In this document: piece by piece, positions 59,412 through 64,000 of the stretch | Position numbering within the stretch: position 1 is the stretch's first letter | Layout: each line of letters begins with the position of its first letter | NCBI GenBank assembly: GCA_039881145.1 | Contig: JAYKKI010000004.1 | Span: 49,771,001-49,835,000, forward strand | Direction of reading: 5' to 3' | Source of the DNA: Druceiella hillmani | Taxonomy: Eukaryota; Arthropoda; Insecta; Lepidoptera; Hepialidae | DNA length: 64,000 bases | Position numbers and translations under genes: made by a program | Notes under the pieces: model-generated | Seen by the model: the letters and a program-made list of their open reading frames with translations, nothing else | What the model was told of the DNA's origin: nothing | Databases searched by the model: none

Positions 59412-60949
59412 GTCTGGACTATCAGTCGGGCTTACTGACAATTAAAAATGTATTTCCCTTTTTCATTAACTGTCGGTCGAGTCGAACCAAGAGTTACCAA
59501 TCGAGTCCCATTTCACCAATCGAGTCCCATTACAAGGTCAAACCGCTTAAATATCCATATGAAATATATTTTTAACTGTCAGTAAGTTCGACTGACAGTC
59601 CTAACCGTGTATGGTGCTACGGGCATAAGTGGTTTCCTACCCTTTTCACGTAATGCGCAAGAAGGGATCATACCGTTTGGCGCGAGTACGGGAAGTGTTT
59701 TGTTTCAGATAAAAACTGAAGATATTTTTCCAAGTACTGTAAGTATTTGGCCTACTCATCCCTACCTGATCTCGGCTGCCTATGCTGATAAGACTACAGC
59801 GAACAAAAAAGTATTGTCCTTTTATGCAACCGCTCAGCCGACTGACCGCGATCGCATCAAGGCGTGATTTGTTTGTGTTATGCGAGAGAGAAATTCTTTG
59901 TTGAATATTAAATATTGATATACATAGATTTATGGTGGCCCGGATTCTATAAGATTCCATTCATGTGGAACTTTATAGTATATGTCCTGACAAAATCGTG
60001 TCAAGTGAATACTGCTCATCATGGGTTTGAAAAATTGAGAGAAAATAAACGCTATAAACATATAAAAATTATGTTCAATTATTAAAATAAAACGTATGTG
60101 TAACATTCACGGATGTTAGGGAAATTTTTCTTTAAAGTGTATATGCAAAGTCTTTTAAGAAACTATTTACTTTAGTTGTGGAAGCATACTTCTGTATCGT
60201 GAAACGTTACTTTTACCCATTCTGTTGGTGCTAGCTTTCTTACAAAAGTTAAAATTTCATTCTGGAATAAAATGTGTTGGCTTAATAATCCTTGAATGAT
60301 ATAGGAAGTTATAATTTCGTATTCCTCTTTAGGACGACTTTTAGTATTATGTAGTGAAATAAAAACTGTAATAATTTTATCATGTTTATCCATTCGTCCT
60401 TCCGTCTATCACAACCCCATAGTTTCTGCAGTTTTAAATCTATGTATATGGTTTAAAAATATGTATGTAGGTAGATATTTATACTGGCAATCTCGAATAA
60501 CAGATCGAATTAAATATTAAATATAAACATTTAGAAAAAAACTGTAACACGTCCGTTAAAAAAAGATGTAAATACTTGTAAAATGGAGGCGAGATAGTTT
60601 CCTAATCTATCATTTGCGATGTCATTGTGTGCTGTTACTTTCAAAAATAAGAATTTAATGTTTTCTTATTTTATTAAATTAATCAATTATTACGGAAATC
60701 ATGTAATTTAGGAAGTTAAGCTTTAAGACTTCGTCCCCGAAGGGTTTGAATGCAAACTTGCTATGTCATAGAAGACATAGTTTTTTTGGAATTTGAACTT
60801 GAACCGTCCTGGAGATATTTAAAAAAAATGCGATTATTATAAAGTATTTTAAACTCATATTATTATAAATTGTATAAGCTAAACGTTTTCGGTTAGAGAA
60901 TTAATATACAGGTATCGTCTGAAAAGTAATTTTTTTCGTGAGATAAGTA
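59412..60949. other. no recognised gene; overlapping open frames at 59.6-59.96 kb
   Basis: Between 59607 and 59960 both strands are open for 86 (+) and 104 (-) codons in GC-richer sequence. Neither product ('GASTGSVLFQIKTEDIFPS' on +) matches anything I know. 'caatcgagtcccatt' is directly duplicated at 59498 and 59518. A 73-codon ATG frame at 60172-60393 (-) is also unplaced. Confidence 0.35.
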
Positions 60950-61230
60950 AGCATGAAAAATAATTTAAAAATTTACAAAACGGATTTTGATAAAATTTGG
61001 TATGGTAATAATATATACCCTCGGGCAACATATACGATTTTTTTAATCTGATTATTATACATTTAAGAAAAAAACTTTGGCTCGGTGAATATTACGATAT
61101 TAATAGTGCCAACGCCATCTATTAGCATTTTAGTAAACTTTATGCTTATAGATATGTTAAATAATGTTCATTATTCCTACTAACTTTTCTTATTCCGATT
61201 TCACGCGAACAAAGTCATAGGCACAAATAG
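60950..61230 (-). repeat. second dispersed repeat family, reverse copy
   Basis: 'aaacggattttgataaaatt' 'tggtatgg', 'taccctcgggcaacatata' and, at the right end, 'cgatttcacgcgaacaaagt' 'cataggca' are the reverse complement of the pattern at 57.78 kb ('tgcctac..tttgttcgcgtg'). The copy ends directly at a (TA)n microsatellite. Confidence 0.65.

Positions 61231-61290
<60 letters not shown>
61231..61290. repeat. (TA)n microsatellite
   Basis: TA run of about 60 bp abutting the end of the dispersed repeat at 60.95-61.23 kb. Confidence 0.95.
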
Positions 61291-61292
<2 letters not shown>

Positions 61293-61699
61293 ATAATTCT
61301 AACTCAAAAGGTAGTTACCGTAATTAATATTAGTAAATGGTGATTATGAAAATGTAAATAATAAATATAAACTGCCATTTTTAATACTAATTTTTTAATT
61401 AAAATATAAAATATTCCTTGAATAATTCCAGAGAACTTTAATTCACGCTTGCATATTTAAAAAAATGGATTCAACACTGTAACGTCCTCAAAAAGGATTC
61501 AAGATCAAGGTCTCAAAATTATTTTCATTTTCTTCTCAAAATGCGTTCTCCAGAACTACAAATAATATTTTAAGAATATCTCTCAGGCACCATTTTACTC
61601 TGATTTCCACGCCAGCATCTTTGATGAGAGTTTGGATGAAAGAAGAATGTTTCTTTACTCTAATGATTAATTATTATTAGACAGAAGTAACTCAAACCA

Positions 61700-61906
61700 G
61701 CTTGCTTGTTGCTAACATTGAACATTCGTCCGGTTAAATGACCTCGCCACAAGGCTTATGCCGAATAACGTCCGTCGCACTTTACGAGCACAAACGGATG
61801 TTAAATGAGGCATTCCCAATGCGCCGCGTACGGAGAGACATTGAAATGTGACGTGCATGAAAGTGCACGATTCATTCGGTCAGTCGTGGACGCGGTGAAC
61901 GTGCGT
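61700..61906 (+). promoter_or_regulatory. candidate promoter-like CpG-containing patch
   Basis: The sequence turns GC-rich ('cattcccaatgcgccgcgta', 'gtgacgtgcatgaaagtgcac') and holds 'cggtcagtcgtggacgcggt' (61878 onward) with an arthropod-type TCAGTC initiator. Across the inserted element at 61907-62628 the patch continues to about 62830 ('gtattcgacgcatcgcacaat'). Joining the flanks would place a donor-like 'gtgagt' shortly after the initiator. No coding similarity. Confidence 0.35.
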
Positions 61907-62628
61907 TAGAGATGCACCGATATTTTCCTCTATATCGATAACTCGAATCGGTGCGGATCGCAAATATATGACCCTGGGATCATATCCAATAGTCACAATT
62001 CAAACCTCAAAATATCATTTCGAACAATCAACTATGGAATAAAACACTTTTTGAATACATGCCCCAGTAAATTGATTATTTAATTGAACTAGAATAACAC
62101 AATACACATAAAAAGTATATGATATGAAAAATATAACAATATCCAGACCAATAATTTAATGGCCTTCTCAGTTACAAACATATTATTATTTCCGAAAAGA
62201 TTTTTTCAATTGCTTTTTGTAATAAAAAAAACCTTTACTAAAAAGTCCAATCTTAAAATTTTAGGTATTTCGAAAATAGTATTTTTGACAAACCGTCCAG
62301 ATCTAATTCGATGATCGGATATCAAGATATATTTAAATATGTCAAACTTCAAATTTTAAAACTCACGGAGATATAATATTAAAAAAACAAACGACAAGTT
62401 AACACATCAAATATTTTAATATGAATAAATTCATCATTTTGTACGACTGATTACGACTTGGTTATATTTTAATACTATTCATTCGAATTGAATGATTCGA
62501 CCCGATGTTAGTATCTTTGTAACGATTACAGACATGTATCGCATTTGTTTGTATCGATCTAAGAAATTGTAATATTGTATGACTTTTTATCGATACTTGA
62601 AAATATCGAATCGGATCGCGAGACCCTA
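61907..62628. mobile_element. 722-bp hAT-like non-autonomous transposon
   Basis: The left end 'tagagatgcaccgatatttt' and the reverse complement of the right end, 'tagggtctcgcgatccgatt', are imperfect inverted repeats. Just inside, both carry 'gatattttc' followed by 'tatcgata'. The 8-bp flanks 'acgtgcgt' (61899-61906) and 'acgtgagt' (62629-62636) differ at one position, fitting the 8-bp target duplication of hAT elements. The inside is AT-rich with further 'atcgat' motifs and encodes no transposase. Confidence 0.75.
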
Positions 62629-62636
62629 ACGTGAGT

Positions 62637-63204
62637 CAACACTCGCTTTGTATTCGACGCATCGCACAATGACCAAAGCTCTCGGATCATTTCATTATTT
62701 TTAGATATTGTTATTGAATGTGGTGTTGCGCAATACTCGTATGTGGTGCAATCGCTTCAAGAGGAAAGTAAATAGTGTGCTAATGGCAGAAGAGAGCCGC
62801 GCTGGTACTTAACTGCATCTCGTGAAGTTTTTAGGTTAGAATTTCTTCATATTTATTGAAATAATTTCTTTTCTTACTTACAGTAACAACTTATTAATTA
62901 TATTTCAATGTATTTACCGTTTTTAGCTCATATTGTCGTACACGTGAACCAATATTTATCACTGTCTCGACAATCTAGGTTTCGTCAGAAGATTTATGTG
63001 TAATCATATTACGCCAGTTTGTATCATTTAAAATATTTAAATCTTTATAGCTATTTTTTATTTAAAGAGCGACTGCACATCTCTTAATTAAAATTTGGTG
63101 TTTTTGCAACATCAGTCTTGGTGTTTAGCAAACTATGTGTATATAAATAGTCTACGGATGCCGGGTTTGTAAATAATTTTGTTTTAGCTTATAATTAGTG
63201 AGTA

Positions 63205-63207
<3 letters not shown>
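62637..63207. other. right flank of the promoter-like patch, then AT-rich DNA
   Basis: Up to about 62830 composition stays mixed ('ggtgttgcgcaatactcgtatg', 'agagagccgcgctggtactt'). Beyond that nothing is seen. Confidence 0.4.

Positions 63208-63273
<66 letters not shown>
63208..63273. repeat. (TA)n microsatellite
   Basis: TA run of about 65 bp. Confidence 0.96.
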
Positions 63274-63275
<2 letters not shown>

Positions 63276-64000
63276 TTTGTATGTTTGCAATTTTCTTAAA
63301 AACTGCTGAAACTATTTTGATGGTTCTTCTACATGTAGAATTATTATATATTAAAATTTAATGAATACTCAGCATTAAATTTAATATAAACAATCTAAAT
63401 AAAGTATAATCAATAGTGAAAATAAATTAATATGCTGAAAATTTATTTTAATTCAATAGTTTTATGTGCTTAATAATTTATAATGCAAATAAATACATAC
63501 TGAATCTGAAACGGTCTGGCAGATGATTGGCTTACAATAGAAAGCTAGCAGAAATATAAAATAGCGGACTACTTATCTGCCAAATAAACTATGTAAATGT
63601 ATAGCAGGTTTGGTGAGCAACTTCAGGGTGTGGATTTTTTGTTGCATCGTGCCAATTTCATCCTGTATTTTAAATGTTTCACTCTCATATCTTTTTCATA
63701 ACGCACCTATAGAAGTATAACTTGAATATTTAAGTGAAGTGTTAATGTACCAAAATTTGTGAAGAGCGAATTAGTGCAGGGTGCACTAATTGAATTTTCA
63801 GTGCATTTCTTATTCGGTGGTTATTAATGAGAGGACAACAATGTGATTTATAACAAATTAAGGTTTATAATCAAACATTGATAGAGGTTAAGGATAGAAT
63901 CTAGTCAATCCATAAGGCAGTCAACAGATGATTATCATAATATGCCAGCAGCATCCGGTTATTCTTGCTCCAGATTCGTATGTGCAGTATTACTTTATTA
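63274..64000. other. no gene seen
   Basis: AT-rich DNA to the end of the window. 'gagcgaattagtgcagggtgcactaattg' near 63765-63795 contains a small inverted repeat (TTAGTGCAggGTGCACTAA). Confidence 0.5.

Overview
The window looks like AT-rich, repeat-laden DNA from an insect nuclear genome. I could support no intact host protein-coding gene, rRNA, tRNA or CRISPR array in 64 kb. The longest open frames are either fragments of transposable-element proteins in the wrong or right frame, or chance openings in repeats. Insect origin is inferred from the kinds of element remnants (mariner, piggyBac, pogo-like, hAT-like, several non-LTR retrotransposon lineages). Several dispersed non-coding repeats resemble, as far as I remember, families common in butterflies and moths (ends like 'tacggaatc..cgtag.gcgagt', or 'tgcctac/tg..tttgttcgcgtg'). 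Lepidoptera is therefore the most likely group, but this rests on recollection and was not searched. The setting is best read as intergenic or long-intron DNA.

Layout. 0-6 kb: AT-rich DNA, a short 5'-truncated retrotransposon copy with a clear 12-bp target duplication (1.26-1.61 kb), a degenerate tandem array (2.3-2.8 kb) and a GC-richer island (5.7-5.9 kb). 6-9 kb: a perfect 27-bp-arm palindrome, a strict 48-bp minisatellite of about 16 copies (6.97-7.77 kb), then a decayed reverse-transcriptase fragment. 14-19 kb: a decayed retrotransposon C-terminus (-), a pogo/Tigger-like transposase C-terminus (-) with an in-frame 45-bp triplication, a tandem triplication, and a frameshifted piggyBac transposase piece (-). 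19.6-20.3 kb: a dimeric array of about 275 bp. 22-29 kb: TA-rich microsatellites and a mariner N-terminal relic (27.2-27.5 kb, -). 30.7-31.2, 54.1 and 58.7-59.2 kb: one foldback family. 32.7-33.0, 39.7-39.9 and 61.7-61.9 kb: CpG-containing GC-rich patches with arthropod-type initiator-like and splice-donor-like sequences, the only hints of host promoters or exons. 34.3-35.1 kb: a dispersed repeat carrying a nested retrotransposon insertion. 42.7-44.2 kb: the best preserved endonuclease/reverse-transcriptase relic (-). 46.5-47.0 kb: the 3' end of a different non-LTR element (+). 50.6-52.2 kb: a 265-bp array with two monomer types and dimer duplication. 52.58-53.12 kb: a 544-bp element with inverted ends about 90-100 bp long. 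55.0-55.6 kb: a 114-bp array. 59.2-59.4 kb: a mariner C-terminal relic (-). 61.9-62.6 kb: a 722-bp hAT-like non-autonomous element with an 8-bp target duplication (one mismatch), sitting in a promoter-like patch.

No genes are seen working together; the story is of transposition, truncation, nesting and local tandem amplification. The most worthwhile follow-ups are the hAT-like insertion in the 61.9-kb patch, the indel-free 48-bp minisatellite with a nearly open reverse frame, the long-TIR 544-bp element, the foldback family and the dimeric 265-bp array. I did not find a new multi-gene system and do not claim one.
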